Shown: positions 1 through 10,458, counted from the first letter of the stretch. The stretch is DNA of 64,000 bases from Colwellia sp. (GCA_013215295.1 JABSOZ010000003.1:578261-642260), one strand, 5' to 3'. Numbers and translations: made by a program. Notes: generated from the sequence alone by a model not told the origin.

Positions 1-472
1 TAGTTTAGATCCGCGTATTGGTAACCATTACAACAACCCTTCGTTTGGTTATGGTGGTTATTGTTTACCTAAAGATACTAAGCAACTATTAGCTAATTAT
101 CAGGATGTGCCAAATAACATTATCCGCTCGATTGTTGACTCTAACAGTACCCGAAAAGATTTTATTGCTGACTCTATTGTTAAACGTAATCCTAAAGTTG
201 TAGGTGTATACCGATTGATTATGAAAAGCGGCTCTGACAACTTTAGATCGTCTTCTATTCAAGGCATTATGAAAAGAATAAAAGCTAAAGGGATAAAAGT
301 TGTTATTTTTGAACCAGAATTACCTGACGCTGAGTTTTTCCACTCAAAGGTATATACTGATTTAAACGAATTTACTAAAATTTCAGATGTTATTATTTCA
401 AATAGAATGTGCCATGAATTAGATTATGTTGCTGAAAAAGTATATACACGCGATTTGTTCGGTTCAGATTAA
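1..472 (+). CDS. ugd: UDP-glucose 6-dehydrogenase, C-terminal part
   Basis: This is the 3' part of a gene cut by the window edge; the frame is open from base 2. The product oxidises UDP-glucose to UDP-glucuronate with NAD+ in the cytoplasm, feeding capsule and exopolysaccharide synthesis. The visible start of the fragment reads [15 protein letters not shown], the conserved active-site segment with the catalytic Cys, followed by the C-terminal UDP-binding domain. The next gene (39 bases on) is a UDP-glucuronate epimerase, which would use the product, and galU further on makes the substrate, so the three form one pathway block. The first ATG at 107 is internal and not a start. Confidence 0.93.
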   Translation, partial: SLDPRIGNHYNNPSFGYGGYCLPKDTKQLLANYQDVPNNIIRSIVDSNSTRKDFIADSIVKRNPKVVGVYRLIMKSGSDNFRSSSIQGIMKRIKAKGIKVVIFEPELPDAEFFHSKVYTDLNEFTKISDVIISNRMCHELDYVAEKVYTRDLFGSD

Positions 473-510
473 AGCAAAAGTTAAAGTTAAAGTAAGAGAT
501 AGAGTTTATT

Positions 511-1545
511 ATGAAGTATTTAGTTACGGGTGCAGCTGGGTTCATAGGTTTTCACTTAACCAAGCGTTTATGTGAGCAAGGCCATGACGTTGTTGGTATT
601 GATAATTTAAATGATTATTACGATGTGAATCTTAAGCTTGCCCGTTTGGCGGAATTAGATAAGTTTACACTTAACGAACCAGCAAGCAGTCAAGGTTGTT
701 TTAAGTTTATTAAGTTAGATCTTACAGATCGTGAAGGCATAGCAACACTATTTGCAGATGAAAATTTTGACCGTGTAATTCACCTCGCGGCACAGGCGGG
801 TGTTAGGTATTCAATCGAAAATCCTATGGCTTATGCTGATTCTAATTTAATCGGTCATTTGACCATTCTCGAAGGCTGTCGAAATAATAATATTAAACAT
901 TTAATTTATGCTTCCTCTAGTTCTGTTTATGGTTTAAATAATAAAACGCCATTTTCCACCAATGACTCAGTTGACCACCCAGTATCGCTTTATGCAGCAA
1001 CAAAAAAATCTAATGAATTGATGGCTCATAGCTATTCTCATCTTTATGATGTGCCAACAACAGGGTTAAGGTTTTTCACCGTCTACGGTTCATGGGGTCG
1101 ACCCGATATGGCGCCTTATATTTTTACCAAGAAAATCTTAGATGGCGATACGATTGATATTAACAACAATGGTGATATGTGGCGTGACTTTACCCATGTA
1201 GACGACATTGTTGAGGGCATTGTTCGCATTGCTGATGTTGTCCCAGTTCGTGACCCTTCATGGAAAGTAGAAAGTGGCTCTGCCGCTTCCAGTTCAGCAC
1301 CGTATTCTATTTATAATATCGGGCATGGCTCGCCGATTAATTTGATGGGCTTTGTAAAAGCGATTGAAGATGAACTTGGCATTGAAGCAACGAAAAACTT
1401 TCGTGAAATGCAAGCGGGTGATGTCTATCAAACCTATGCAGAAGTTGATGATTTATTTGACGCTGCAGGTTACAAATCAAAAGTTACTGTTGCAGAAGGT
1501 GTTGCTGAATTTATTAGCTGGTATCGAGAATTCTATAAAAAATAG
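511..1545 (+). CDS. NAD-dependent epimerase, UDP-glucuronate 4-epimerase type
   Basis: A 344-residue extended short-chain dehydrogenase. The N-terminal Rossmann motif GAAGFIGFH (residues ~7-15) binds NAD, and the catalytic Ser region and Y-x-x-x-K (SLYAATKKSNE, ~155-165) are present. The segment SVYG and the YSIENP region after HLAAQAGVR are typical of UDP-glucuronate 4-epimerases (UDP-galacturonate formation). Position directly after ugd supports UDP-glucuronate as substrate. This is inferred from motif and context; a related nucleotide-sugar epimerase cannot be excluded. A hairpin terminator follows. Confidence 0.85.
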   Translation: MKYLVTGAAGFIGFHLTKRLCEQGHDVVGIDNLNDYYDVNLKLARLAELDKFTLNEPASSQGCFKFIKLDLTDREGIATLFADENFDRVIHLAAQAGVRYSIENPMAYADSNLIGHLTILEGCRNNNIKHLIYASSSSVYGLNNKTPFSTNDSVDHPVSLYAATKKSNELMAHSYSHLYDVPTTGLRFFTVYGSWGRPDMAPYIFTKKILDGDTIDINNNGDMWRDFTHVDDIVEGIVRIADVVPVRDPSWKVESGSAASSSAPYSIYNIGHGSPINLMGFVKAIEDELGIEATKNFREMQAGDVYQTYAEVDDLFDAAGYKSKVTVAEGVAEFISWYREFYKK

Positions 1546-1576
1546 ATAATGTGCCGCTAGCACAATCTTTTATATA

Positions 1577-1606
1577 AAAAATGATACCAATCGGTATCAT
1601 TTTTCA
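1577..1606 (+). terminator. Rho-independent terminator after the epimerase gene
   Basis: An 11-bp perfect stem (AAAATGATACC / GGTATCATTTT) with a 4-base loop, flanked by A and T runs. It separates the ugd-epimerase pair from galU and can work in both directions. Confidence 0.8.
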
Positions 1607-1690
1607 TTTCAGCAAGTAAATAAATTTTTCATCGTGACAATTGCTACAAGTCCCTTTAATATTAGCCATCGTAAAAATTTAAGGACGAAA

Positions 1691-2590
1691 ATGACAAATA
1701 AAATAACAAAAGCGGTAATTCCAGTAGCGGGTCTTGGTACACGTATGTTGCCTGCAACAAAAGCAATACCAAAAGAAATGCTGCCAATTGTTGATAAACC
1801 GATGATCCAACATATTGTTAATGAATGTGTTGCTGCGGGTATTAAAGAAATTGTTTTAGTAACTCATTCTTCAAAAAATGCCATTGAGAATCACTTTGAT
1901 AAGTCATTTGAACTTGAAACGACGTTAGAGAATCGTGTGAAGCGACAGTTATTAGATGAAATTCAAGCAATCTGTCCGAAAGATGTAACTATTTTACATG
2001 TTCGCCAAGGTGAGGCTAAAGGTTTAGGTCATGCGGTATTAAAGGCTCGTCCTATTATCGGTAACCAACCTTTTGTTGTTGTATTGCCAGATGTTATTTT
2101 AGATGAAGTTTCAGCCAATTTAAAAACAGAAAATTTAGCAGCCATGTTAACTCGATATACTGAAGTTGGTGGTTACAGCCAGATAATGGTTGAGCCGGTA
2201 CCCATGGAGCAAGTCAGTAATTATGGGGTTGTTGACTGTGGCGGTGAAGACTTAGCTCCGGGTGAGTCAAAAACAATGACGGCAATTGTTGAAAAGCCAA
2301 CGATTGAAGATGCACCATCAAACTTAGCTGTTGTGGGCCGTTATGTTTTGTCAGAAAAAATTTGGGACTTATTAAAGTTAACACCTCCAGGTGCTGGTGA
2401 TGAAATTCAACTAACTGATGCCATTGCAATGTTGATGGAAAGAGAAAAGGTTGAAGCTTTTCATATGACGGGTAAATCGCACGATTGTGGTTCTAAGCTA
2501 GGTTACATGAAAGCTAATGTAGAATATGGTTTACGTCATCCTGAATTGGGTGAAGATTTCAGAGCCTATTTATCTGAATTGATGAAATAA
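1691..2590 (+). CDS. galU: UTP-glucose-1-phosphate uridylyltransferase
   Basis: Makes UDP-glucose from glucose-1-phosphate and UTP. The 299-residue product starts [19 protein letters not shown], with the nucleotidyltransferase signature G-x-G-T-R and the following [10 protein letters not shown] segment; the later VEKP motif and the C-terminal [19 protein letters not shown] are typical of GalU. I chose ATG 1691 because AAGGACGAAA lies just before it and because this start matches the family N-terminus; an in-frame ATG-less extension to 1634 would add 19 residues with no family match. It supplies the substrate of the ugd gene upstream. Confidence 0.95.
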   Translation: MTNKITKAVIPVAGLGTRMLPATKAIPKEMLPIVDKPMIQHIVNECVAAGIKEIVLVTHSSKNAIENHFDKSFELETTLENRVKRQLLDEIQAICPKDVTILHVRQGEAKGLGHAVLKARPIIGNQPFVVVLPDVILDEVSANLKTENLAAMLTRYTEVGGYSQIMVEPVPMEQVSNYGVVDCGGEDLAPGESKTMTAIVEKPTIEDAPSNLAVVGRYVLSEKIWDLLKLTPPGAGDEIQLTDAIAMLMEREKVEAFHMTGKSHDCGSKLGYMKANVEYGLRHPELGEDFRAYLSELMK

Positions 2591-2604
2591 ATTACTAATG
2601 ACAA

Positions 2605-2634
2605 GGGATGTTGGAGTAACTCAGCATCCTTTTA
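2605..2634 (+). terminator. Terminator after galU
   Basis: A GGATG-containing stem closes with CAGCATCC and a short T run. The pairing has one mismatch/bulge, so strength is uncertain. Confidence 0.6.
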
Positions 2635-2687
2635 AATTATAATTCCCTTTTTTCTCACAAAATACGAGTCATAACAAAAGTAACCAT

Positions 2688-4304
2688 ATGGATATCCCCG
2701 CTCTTACTCAATTAGCCGTTCAAACTAAATCACGCTCAATACGTTCTTTATTTGCCGATGGAAAACGAGCCGATAATTTCTCGACGAATTCACAGGGCTT
2801 GTACCTTGATTACTCTAAACAAAATATCACCAGAACAGAACTTAGTCAGCTTTTTGAATTAGCTGAAACGTCAAAGTTATCTGAAAAAATTAAAGCGCAG
2901 TTCTCTGGTGAAATAATTAATAATACTGAGCAGCGTGCGGTACTTCATACTGTTCTTCGTTCTCCCGAAACAACTAAAAAACATATACTAGGACATAATG
3001 CTGACGAAGTTATCGCAACTGAACAGCACATGGCCAAGATTGTTGATGATGTCAGTAATTGTAAATTGATGTCAGCATCAGGTGACAAATTCACCGATGT
3101 TATCGCCATTGGTATTGGTGGTTCATATTATGGCATTAAGGTCACACTTTCTGCGTTGAATACTTTCCATACTACCGGCTTGAATGCGCATGTTATTGCT
3201 AACGTTGATGGCGCAGCTGTCGAAGAAAAATTAGCTAAACTTAATGCTAACACCACGCTAGTCGTGGTAATTTCAAAAACCTTTACTACCCAAGAAACAT
3301 TGTTAAACGCACTTGCTGTTAAAAACTGGATGCTTAAACACGCTCCTTATGCTGATATTATAGAAAAACAGTGGTTTGCGGTAAGTACCAATATCGTTAA
3401 AGCCACCGAATTCGGTATTTTAGAAAAAAATATATTACCAATGTGGGATTGGGTTGGCGGACGTTTTTCTCTTTGGTCTGCAGTAGGTTTACCGCTGGCA
3501 TTAGTGATTGGCAATGAAAATTTCAATAAGCTGAAGCAGGGCGCTTATGAAATGGATCAACATTTTCAAAAGACTCCCTTTGAGCAAAACATGCCAGTAT
3601 TAATGGCATTGCTCGGTATTTGGAATCGCAACGCTTTACAGTATTCAAGCTTAGCCATTTTACCTTATGATCATTCTCTTCGAGCTTTACCTGGTTATTT
3701 ACAACAAACAGATATGGAAAGTAACGGCAAATCAGTGTCGAATTCTGGAGAGAAACTTCCTTGGCAAACTGCGCCAACCGTTTTTGGTCAGGAAGGTACA
3801 AATGGTCAGCATGCATTTATGCAATTGATGCATCAAAGTGACGATATTATACCTACCGACTTTATTGTATGTCTAAAAGGCGCTAGTGATTTACCAGAGC
3901 ACCACCAAGTTTTAGTGGCTAATTGTTTTGCACAAAGTGAAGCGTTAATGCGTGGTAAATCTTTAGCTGAAGTTGAAGAAGAATTGAAAGATGCGGGTGT
4001 AACCGCTGAAGAGATATCACGACTCGCTGCTCACAAAACTATGAAAGGCAACACACCTAGCAACACCTTATTACTGGAAGAAATGACGCCTGAAAACTTA
4101 GGCGCTTTGCTCGCGCTTTATGAACATAAAATTTTTGTTCAAGGTGTTATTTGGCAGTTAAATTCCTTTGACCAGTGGGGCGTTGAATTAGGAAAGCAGT
4201 TAGGTAACAGTATTTTATCTGCAATGAACGGCGGCGAAGCGTCAATGTTGTCAGCATCAAGCCAAAACCTAATCAAACGTTTTAATACCTCTAGCAATAA
4301 ATAG
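2688..4304 (+). CDS. pgi: Glucose-6-phosphate isomerase
   Basis: Interconverts glucose-6-phosphate and fructose-6-phosphate in the cytoplasm. The 538-residue length fits bacterial PGI. Visible family features are the GIGGSYYG phosphosugar-binding loop (~142-149), VISKTFTTQETL (~203-214), the catalytic Glu region WDWVGGRFSLWSAVGLP (~255-271), and the C-terminal signature GQQ-like LEEMTPENLGALLALYEHKIF and QLNSFDQWGVELGK. It is separated from galU by a terminator-like stem and so probably has its own promoter, but belongs to the same sugar-phosphate block. Confidence 0.96.
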   Translation: MDIPALTQLAVQTKSRSIRSLFADGKRADNFSTNSQGLYLDYSKQNITRTELSQLFELAETSKLSEKIKAQFSGEIINNTEQRAVLHTVLRSPETTKKHILGHNADEVIATEQHMAKIVDDVSNCKLMSASGDKFTDVIAIGIGGSYYGIKVTLSALNTFHTTGLNAHVIANVDGAAVEEKLAKLNANTTLVVVISKTFTTQETLLNALAVKNWMLKHAPYADIIEKQWFAVSTNIVKATEFGILEKNILPMWDWVGGRFSLWSAVGLPLALVIGNENFNKLKQGAYEMDQHFQKTPFEQNMPVLMALLGIWNRNALQYSSLAILPYDHSLRALPGYLQQTDMESNGKSVSNSGEKLPWQTAPTVFGQEGTNGQHAFMQLMHQSDDIIPTDFIVCLKGASDLPEHHQVLVANCFAQSEALMRGKSLAEVEEELKDAGVTAEEISRLAAHKTMKGNTPSNTLLLEEMTPENLGALLALYEHKIFVQGVIWQLNSFDQWGVELGKQLGNSILSAMNGGEASMLSASSQNLIKRFNTSSNK

Positions 4305-4316
4305 CATTTAAATAGG

Positions 4317-4356
4317 GTCAATAACGAGTAGAACTCCGCTTGTTATTGACATTTTC
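4317..4356 (+). terminator. Terminator after pgi
   Basis: A long stem formed by GTCAATAACgAG and CTtGTTATTGAC around a 10-base loop, followed by ATTTTC. Confidence 0.7.
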
Positions 4357-4490
4357 ACTGCAAATCTATAGTATTCCCGCGCTTTTCCCTGATTTACCCC
4401 CAAATAAGTCAATTAACGCTTCTTGTTAAATTTTCCTATTATTAGGACGTCATCAGGTTACACCCCACTACCCACATAAATGAGAGTGCA

Positions 4491-6020
4491 ATGTTCGAAT
4501 TACATGCCAGTAAAGTTTCTAACCTGAAGAACGATGTTCTTTCAGGATTTACCGTCGCCTTAGCGCTAGTGCCTGAAGCCGTTGCTTTTGCATTTGTTGC
4601 TGGAGTTGACCCTCTGGTTGGTTTGTACGCTGCATTTATGGTGGGATTAATTACTTCTGTTTTTGGTGGTCGTCCTGGAATGATTTCCGGCGCAACAGGT
4701 GCTATGGCTGTTGTTATGGTGAGTTTAGTTGCTATTCATGGCGTGGAATATTTATTCGCGACGGTAGTACTTACTGGCTTGCTGCAAATTATCGCGGGTG
4801 TATTTAAGCTAGGTAAATTTATTCGCTTAGTGCCACATCCCGTTATGCTCGGCTTTGTTAATGGTTTAGCCATTGTTATTTTTTTAGCGCAGTTAGGACA
4901 ATTTAAAAGCACCAATGAATTAGGTGAATTGGAGTGGATGCAAGGTATACCCCTGTATACGATGGCAGGGTTAATACTTTTAACCATGGCAATCATTCAC
5001 TTTTTTCCAAAGTTAACTAAAGCTGTTCCTTCAACGCTTGTGGCAATTGTTGCTGTTTCATTCTTAGTTTATGGCATTAATCTTGATACTAAATTGGTAG
5101 GCGATGTTGCTTCTATCGCCGGTGGTTTACCTTCGTTTCACATTCCTACCGTGCCGTTTGACTTAGAGATGTTAAGAATTATTTTTCCATTCGCGATAGT
5201 TTTAGCGGCGATTGGTTTAATCGAGTCATTATTAACCTTGACCCTTATAGACGAATTAACCGGTACTCGTGGCCGTGGTAACAAAGAGTGTATTGCTCAG
5301 GGTGCAGCAAACACCGTTACAGGCTTTTTCGGTGGAATGGGTGGTTGTGCGATGATTGGTCAATCAATGATTAACGTGAACTCCGGTGGCCGAGGTCGAG
5401 CATCGGGTATTACTGCTGCATTATCATTACTTGGTTTTATTTTATTCGCATCAGGTTTAATTGAACAAATACCTTTAGCTGCATTAGTGGGTGTAATGTT
5501 TATTGTGGTCATTGGTACTTTTGAATGGTCAAGTTTTCGTATTTTAGGCAAAGTACCAAAAGCTGACGCGTTTGTGATTATTCTTGTTTCAGGTGTTACG
5601 GTTTATTCAGATCTTGCTATAGCCGTTGTGGTTGGTGTTATTGTGTCAGCATTAGTTTTTGCTTGGGAACATGCTAAACACGTTATAGTTCATCGCTCAA
5701 TCGATGAAAAAGGCTCTACGGTTTATGATGTTACGGGTCCATTATTCTTTGGTTCGATATCAAACTTTTTAGAACAGTTTGAGATGGACAAAGACAGTGA
5801 CGACGTTATTGTTGAATTCAAAAATTCACGTGTTGTTGACCATTCAGCAATCGAAGCGATTGATACCTTAGCTGAACGATATTTGTCTCGTGGTAAAACC
5901 ATGCATTTAAGACATTTAAGTCGTGAATGTACTGAGTTATTAACTAAAGCCGGAAGTTTAGTTGAAATCAATGTGATTGAAGATCCTGATTACCACATTG
6001 TTACGGATAAATTAGCGTAA
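4491..6020 (+). CDS. SulP family anion transporter with STAS domain
   Basis: A 509-residue inner-membrane protein with about 10-12 hydrophobic segments (residues ~15-390) and a cytoplasmic C-terminal STAS domain (~400-500). The start of the membrane part, [19 protein letters not shown], is the signature of SulP (SLC26-like) transporters, and [10 protein letters not shown] matches the conserved TM3 half-site. Members move sulfate, bicarbonate or dicarboxylates, often with Na+ or H+; the substrate cannot be told from sequence. The start ATG has GAGAG at a suitable distance. A terminator follows and the gene appears to be monocistronic. Confidence 0.9.
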   Translation: MFELHASKVSNLKNDVLSGFTVALALVPEAVAFAFVAGVDPLVGLYAAFMVGLITSVFGGRPGMISGATGAMAVVMVSLVAIHGVEYLFATVVLTGLLQIIAGVFKLGKFIRLVPHPVMLGFVNGLAIVIFLAQLGQFKSTNELGELEWMQGIPLYTMAGLILLTMAIIHFFPKLTKAVPSTLVAIVAVSFLVYGINLDTKLVGDVASIAGGLPSFHIPTVPFDLEMLRIIFPFAIVLAAIGLIESLLTLTLIDELTGTRGRGNKECIAQGAANTVTGFFGGMGGCAMIGQSMINVNSGGRGRASGITAALSLLGFILFASGLIEQIPLAALVGVMFIVVIGTFEWSSFRILGKVPKADAFVIILVSGVTVYSDLAIAVVVGVIVSALVFAWEHAKHVIVHRSIDEKGSTVYDVTGPLFFGSISNFLEQFEMDKDSDDVIVEFKNSRVVDHSAIEAIDTLAERYLSRGKTMHLRHLSRECTELLTKAGSLVEINVIEDPDYHIVTDKLA

Positions 6021-6028
6021 ACAAATAT

Positions 6029-6064
6029 AAGCCTATACGTTACAATTAGTGTGTAGGCTTTTTA
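6029..6064 (+). terminator. Terminator after the SulP gene
   Basis: AAGCCTAtAC pairs with GTGTAGGCTT and is followed by a T run; one mismatch in the stem. Confidence 0.75.
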
Positions 6065-6083
6065 AATTTTGCGAAAGGTTTTT

Positions 6084-6389
6084 ATGCAATTAGAATTTTT
6101 TGATGTTCCTAGCCCTTGTATTGGTATTTGCCAATCAGATGAAAAAGGCAATTGCCTTGGCTGTTATCGTACGCGTGAAGAACGTCAAAGTTGGATAAAC
6201 CTAAAGTCTGATGACAAACAAAAAGTTATTAAGCGTTGTCTGCAGCGTAAAAAGCGTAAGAACGCCATACCTAAAATTAAAGTAACTGAAATTACCACTC
6301 CTGAGCTACAGCCTTCATTACTCGACCCTCAATCTAAAAAAAAATTAGAGCCCTCCAGTGATCTCGATTTCGGTGACTTTGAACTTTAA
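6084..6389 (+). CDS. DUF1289 family small Cys-rich protein
   Basis: A 101-residue protein with the DUF1289 pattern near its N-terminus: PCIGICQSDEKGNCLGCYRT, giving four cysteines in C-x3-C-x7-C-x2-C spacing, followed by R-x-x-E-R-x-x-W. This looks like a small metal- or cluster-binding domain, but no function is established. The C-terminal half is basic then acidic and low in complexity. ATG 6084 is preceded by AAAGG; a TTG at 6069 in the same frame is less likely. Confidence 0.8.
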   Translation: MQLEFFDVPSPCIGICQSDEKGNCLGCYRTREERQSWINLKSDDKQKVIKRCLQRKKRKNAIPKIKVTEITTPELQPSLLDPQSKKKLEPSSDLDFGDFEL

Positions 6390-6622
6390 TCGTTTTTTTG
6401 TTATCGAAAATTTGTTGTCACTCCTAAGTAAGACATCCCGCTAAAACGCACTTAAACCATACTTAAGTTCAATTTCAAGCCACTCTATAATATCTGCATT
6501 CCATTCAACGTAAATGTATAACCATTGAACGTAATTGCTATAAGTTCTCTTGCTGAATTGATTAAATCATCTTATTGTTATTGATTGAATCCAAAAATAA
6601 TAATCCGCACAGGAAGCATTTC

Positions 6623-8047
6623 ATGCATAACAAGCAAAGCATCGCGCCTACGTTGTTGGCAATTAGCGTATCGTTAGCGTTATCGGGCTGTTTACAGTCA
6701 GAGCAACAAGACCCAAAAGTGACCATTAACAAAAATCCTTATCCTAGTACTTATCAACCGCTGCCAAAACAAACAACATTAATCAAAAATACCACGGTAT
6801 TAATTGGTAATGGTGAACGCATCGATAATGCAGACGTGTTAATGACGGATGGAAAAATTTCTCAAGTAGGTCAAAACTTATCAGCAGCAGGCGCTGTAGA
6901 AATTGATGGTACGGGTAAATGGCTTACTCCTGGTGTAATTGATGTGCATTCACATTTAGGCGTTTACCCAAGCCCGTCGGCTGAGTCTCATTCAGACGGT
7001 AATGAAATGAGCTCGCCAAATACTTCTGAAGTTTGGTCTGAGCACAGTGTTTGGCCACAAGATCCCGGTTTTAATGCAGCACGCGCTGGTGGTGTTACTA
7101 CCATGCAAATATTGCCAGGTTCTGCTAATTTATTTGGTGGTCGTGGCGTAACATTACGCAATGTATCAAGCCATACGATGCAAGGTATGAAGTTTCCAGA
7201 TGCGCCTTATGGTTTAAAAATGGCTTGTGGTGAAAACCCTAAGCGTGTTTATGGCAGCCGTAAGGTTTTACCTTCTACCCGTATGGGTAACATGGCCGGT
7301 TACCGCATGGCTTGGGCTGAAGCTACTGAGTATAAAAGTGCTTGGGAAAAGTATGAACGTGACTACCAAGCGGGTAAAAACCCATTAGCACCAACACGAG
7401 ATTTAGAACTAGATACGCTTAAAGGCGTGCTTGATGGTGATATTTTAATTCACAATCATTGTTATAAAGCTGAAGAAATGGCCATGATGATTGATCTAGG
7501 TAAAGAGTTTAACTACAAATCAGGTACGTTCCATCATGCAATCGAAGGTTATAAAATTGCTGACTTACTTGCTGAAAATGGTAACTGTGCAGCCATGTGG
7601 CCTGATTGGTGGGGTTTCAAAATGGAAGCCTATGACATGATCCATGAAAACGTTGCAGTAGTTAATGCGGTGAAAAATTCTTGTGCCGTTGTTCACTCAG
7701 ATTCAAGTAGTACCATTCAACGTTTGAATCAAGAAGCAGGAAAAGTGATGTATCGCGCTAATGAAAATGGCTTTACTTTAAAACCTGCAGAAGCTATTCG
7801 CTGGATCACCTTAAACGCCGCTAAATCTTTAGGTATTGATGATAAAACGGGTAGTTTAGAAGTGGGTAAAAATGCTGATGTTGTCTTGTGGAATCAAAGT
7901 CCTTTTAGTGTTTATGCCCAAGCAGAGCAAGTATTTATTGATGGTGCCAAAGTTTATGATCGCTTTGATGATAAGTACCAAGCAAAAAGTGATTTTATGT
8001 TAGGCCAAGCTGAAGTACCTGTTTCACTTCAAAAAGGAGGGAAATAA
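6623..8047 (+). CDS. Secreted amidohydrolase family lipoprotein
   Basis: A 474-residue member of the amidohydrolase superfamily. The N-terminus has a lipoprotein signal ending LALSGC, so it should be anchored in the envelope facing the periplasm. Metal-ligand motifs are visible: GVIDVHSHLG (H-x-H), a later FHHAIEGY histidine pair and the VVHSDSSS aspartate. The C-terminal ALNAAKSLGIDDKTGSLEVGKNADVVLW is the typical closing strand of imidazolonepropionase/dihydroorotase-like proteins. ATG 6623 follows AGGAAG and starts the signal peptide; a TTG at 6575 is upstream but unlikely. The stop is 2 bases before the next gene, a paralogue, so the two form an operon. Substrate unknown. Confidence 0.85.
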   Translation: MHNKQSIAPTLLAISVSLALSGCLQSEQQDPKVTINKNPYPSTYQPLPKQTTLIKNTTVLIGNGERIDNADVLMTDGKISQVGQNLSAAGAVEIDGTGKWLTPGVIDVHSHLGVYPSPSAESHSDGNEMSSPNTSEVWSEHSVWPQDPGFNAARAGGVTTMQILPGSANLFGGRGVTLRNVSSHTMQGMKFPDAPYGLKMACGENPKRVYGSRKVLPSTRMGNMAGYRMAWAEATEYKSAWEKYERDYQAGKNPLAPTRDLELDTLKGVLDGDILIHNHCYKAEEMAMMIDLGKEFNYKSGTFHHAIEGYKIADLLAENGNCAAMWPDWWGFKMEAYDMIHENVAVVNAVKNSCAVVHSDSSSTIQRLNQEAGKVMYRANENGFTLKPAEAIRWITLNAAKSLGIDDKTGSLEVGKNADVVLWNQSPFSVYAQAEQVFIDGAKVYDRFDDKYQAKSDFMLGQAEVPVSLQKGGK

Positions 8048-8049
8048 TC

Positions 8050-9336
8050 ATGAACAAAATTAAACTATTTAAAGCCTCATTAGTTGCACTTGCTTTGGCA
8101 ACAGTTTGCAGCGTAAATGCAGAAAGCTTAGCCATCACTAATGCAACAATTCATACGGTTACTGAACAGGGCGTTTTAACTAACGCTACGGTGGTTATTG
8201 ATGATGGAAAAATTATTGCGATAAACCCTGATAAAATTGATGCCGATGTTGTTTTTGATGCGATGGGTAAAATACTCACACCAGGCCTGATCGGTTCAAT
8301 GAATTCATTGGGTTTAGTTGAAGTAAATGCAGTATCAAGAACACGTGATGCAAGTGACAAAAAAGCAGATATCACTTTTGATGCTTCATTAGCTTTTAAC
8401 CCGCGTTCAACGGTTGTACCTTATACGCGTAAAGGTGGTATCACGAGTAATGTAACCGTTCCTCGTGGCGGCGAGAGTATGTTCAAAGGTCAAACTTTTG
8501 TAACCGACTTGTCAGGTGAATTCGACAGTGTTTTCATCAAAGAAAATGCCGTTCTTATTGATTTAGGCGCAAAGAGCAAAGGTTCTCGTGCTTTAAATTT
8601 ACAAAAACTGCGTTATAAGCTTGAAGATGCTCAAAAGGCATTAACTAAAGCTGCTGAAGAAGCTTTAGACGTTAAAACAGCGAAAAAAGATAAAAAGGCC
8701 GACGAGAAGAAAAAGGATCCTAAAGAGTTAAAACGTGATGAAAAAATCATTAATGCAATCTTAGCGGGTGACAAACCACTTGTTGCTTATGCTGATCGCG
8801 CAACTGATTTATTAGAACTGCTTAAATTAAAAGCTGAATTTAATATTGATCTCGTTATAGCTGGTGGCGCCGATGCTATATTGATCACAGAGCAAATCGC
8901 CGCAGCAAAAGTACCTGTTATCTTTGGCGCTTTAGATAACTTACCGAGTAGCTTCGATTCTATTCATTCTTCACTTGAAAATACTGCAAAATTAACGCAA
9001 GCAGGTATCAAGGTTTCTTTAGCAATCGATGATGCTCATAACTTGTACCAGTTGCGCTTTGAAGCCGGTAACGCTATAGCTAATGGCTTAACGAAAGAGC
9101 AAGCACTAGCTGCAGTTACTGCAAACGTTGCCGATGCTTTTAACATTAATGCCGGCAGAATTGCGGTTGGTAAAAGAGCTGACTTAGTATTATGGAGTGC
9201 GGATCCATTTGAGCTAAGTACTAAAGTTGATAAAATGTGGATAAACGGTAAAGAGTATTCAACGCAGAGTCGTCAAGATGAGTTGCGTAAGCGTTATACC
9301 ACTAACAGCGATATGCCAAGAGGTTACACCAAGTAA
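8050..9336 (+). CDS. Secreted amidohydrolase-like protein lacking the H-x-H motif
   Basis: A 428-residue protein with a cleavable signal peptide (ends VCSVNA). It has the same overall plan as the upstream protein, including the N-terminal beta-sandwich strand, TPGLIG and the closing GRIAVGKRADLVLWSADPFE. However the position of the metal-binding H-x-H reads GSMNSLG, so the key histidines are gone, and a Lys-rich insert sits near residues 210-230. It may be catalytically inactive and act as a partner of the upstream enzyme, or use another site. Translational coupling with the upstream gene and the GGAGG just before the start support co-expression. A strong terminator follows. Confidence 0.82.
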   Translation: MNKIKLFKASLVALALATVCSVNAESLAITNATIHTVTEQGVLTNATVVIDDGKIIAINPDKIDADVVFDAMGKILTPGLIGSMNSLGLVEVNAVSRTRDASDKKADITFDASLAFNPRSTVVPYTRKGGITSNVTVPRGGESMFKGQTFVTDLSGEFDSVFIKENAVLIDLGAKSKGSRALNLQKLRYKLEDAQKALTKAAEEALDVKTAKKDKKADEKKKDPKELKRDEKIINAILAGDKPLVAYADRATDLLELLKLKAEFNIDLVIAGGADAILITEQIAAAKVPVIFGALDNLPSSFDSIHSSLENTAKLTQAGIKVSLAIDDAHNLYQLRFEAGNAIANGLTKEQALAAVTANVADAFNINAGRIAVGKRADLVLWSADPFELSTKVDKMWINGKEYSTQSRQDELRKRYTTNSDMPRGYTK

Positions 9337-9364
9337 TTTTTTCTTGTGGAATTAGGCCTAATTT

Positions 9365-9400
9365 AAAGCGCTAAACGAGCATTCGTTTAGCGCTTTTTTA
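9365..9400 (+). terminator. Terminator after the amidohydrolase pair
   Basis: AAAGCGCTAAACGA pairs with TCGTTTAGCGCTTT around a short loop and is followed by a T run. Confidence 0.9.
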
Positions 9401-9505
9401 TTGATAATACTGTTAAGAACTTATACTCGAATACTTTTAAGCTATCATCCTTGGAAAGGTTATTTTATTATCTCCTTATTACTTTATAGAAACCTTTGAG
9501 GTTGT

Positions 9506-10381
9506 ATGGCATCAATTATTGCTGAAAATGAATTTGGCCAAGTTAAGCAAGTTTCGCTAACAGATCACATTAACGTCTTGGAAATTACTCATCATACTTG
9601 TACGGCAAAAATAAGTTTATATGGTGGGCAAGTACTCGCATGGCAGCCGGTTAATCAAAAACCTGTTTTTTGGTTGAGCGATGACGTTATTTTTGAGCAA
9701 GGAACAGCCATCAGAGGCGGTATTCCTTTATGTTGGCCATGGTTTGGACCATATCAAGCACCATGTGGTGAAACTGCAGGTAATCATGGTTTTGCTCGTC
9801 AAAGAATTTGGCAGCTCGATGACGTGACGATTAACAAAGATCACATTGAAGTGACTTTGTACTTATCAGGAGCAGATGAACACAAACTTTGGCCTCATCA
9901 GTATCAACTAAAGCAAGTACTTATTTTCTCTGAATGCTTTGAGCAAAACTTATTTATCAGTAATTTGTCATCGCAAGCTTTCGAATATTCAGGCGCATTA
10001 CACAGTTACTTTGCCGTGAGTAATCCTGAAAATACGCTTGTTACACCGCTAGCTGAGTTTACCTTTGATGATAAAGTCACAGGAAAAAAACAGCAGCTCG
10101 CTGCTTTAGATAATTGCTTAGGTGAAGTTGATCGCATTTATTATGGTAACAAGGTTTGTGCTATTGAAGATAAGCAATGGCAAAGAACCATTGAAGTTTC
10201 GTCAACAAATTGTCAGCAATGGGTGTTATGGAATCCAGGACTTACACTAGCAAATAGCATGAAAGATATTCACCAAGGCGCTGAGAATGAATTTGTTTGT
10301 TTAGAAGCGGCAAATACCAATAAACATATCGTCGAGGCGAATGAAACAGTGATGATTGGCCAAAAAGTATCTCTTGTGTAG
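9506..10381 (+). CDS. D-hexose-6-phosphate mutarotase (YeaD-like aldose epimerase)
   Basis: A 291-residue cytoplasmic protein of the galactose mutarotase fold. Visible family features are the RGGIPLCWPWFG segment (~75-86), NHGFARQRIW (~98-107) with the conserved His, the SGALHSYFAV strand with the second His (~165-175), and the C-terminal FVCLEAAN with the catalytic Glu. These match the YeaD group rather than GalM. It likely interconverts anomers of hexose-6-phosphates. Monocistronic, with terminators on both sides. Confidence 0.88.
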   Translation: MASIIAENEFGQVKQVSLTDHINVLEITHHTCTAKISLYGGQVLAWQPVNQKPVFWLSDDVIFEQGTAIRGGIPLCWPWFGPYQAPCGETAGNHGFARQRIWQLDDVTINKDHIEVTLYLSGADEHKLWPHQYQLKQVLIFSECFEQNLFISNLSSQAFEYSGALHSYFAVSNPENTLVTPLAEFTFDDKVTGKKQQLAALDNCLGEVDRIYYGNKVCAIEDKQWQRTIEVSSTNCQQWVLWNPGLTLANSMKDIHQGAENEFVCLEAANTNKHIVEANETVMIGQKVSLV

Positions 10382-10458
10382 TACTGAAAAAAGAGAGTTC
10401 AACACAAGCTTCTAGACTTTGATGTCATTATCCTTTATCTTTTCATTATTAATTAACA

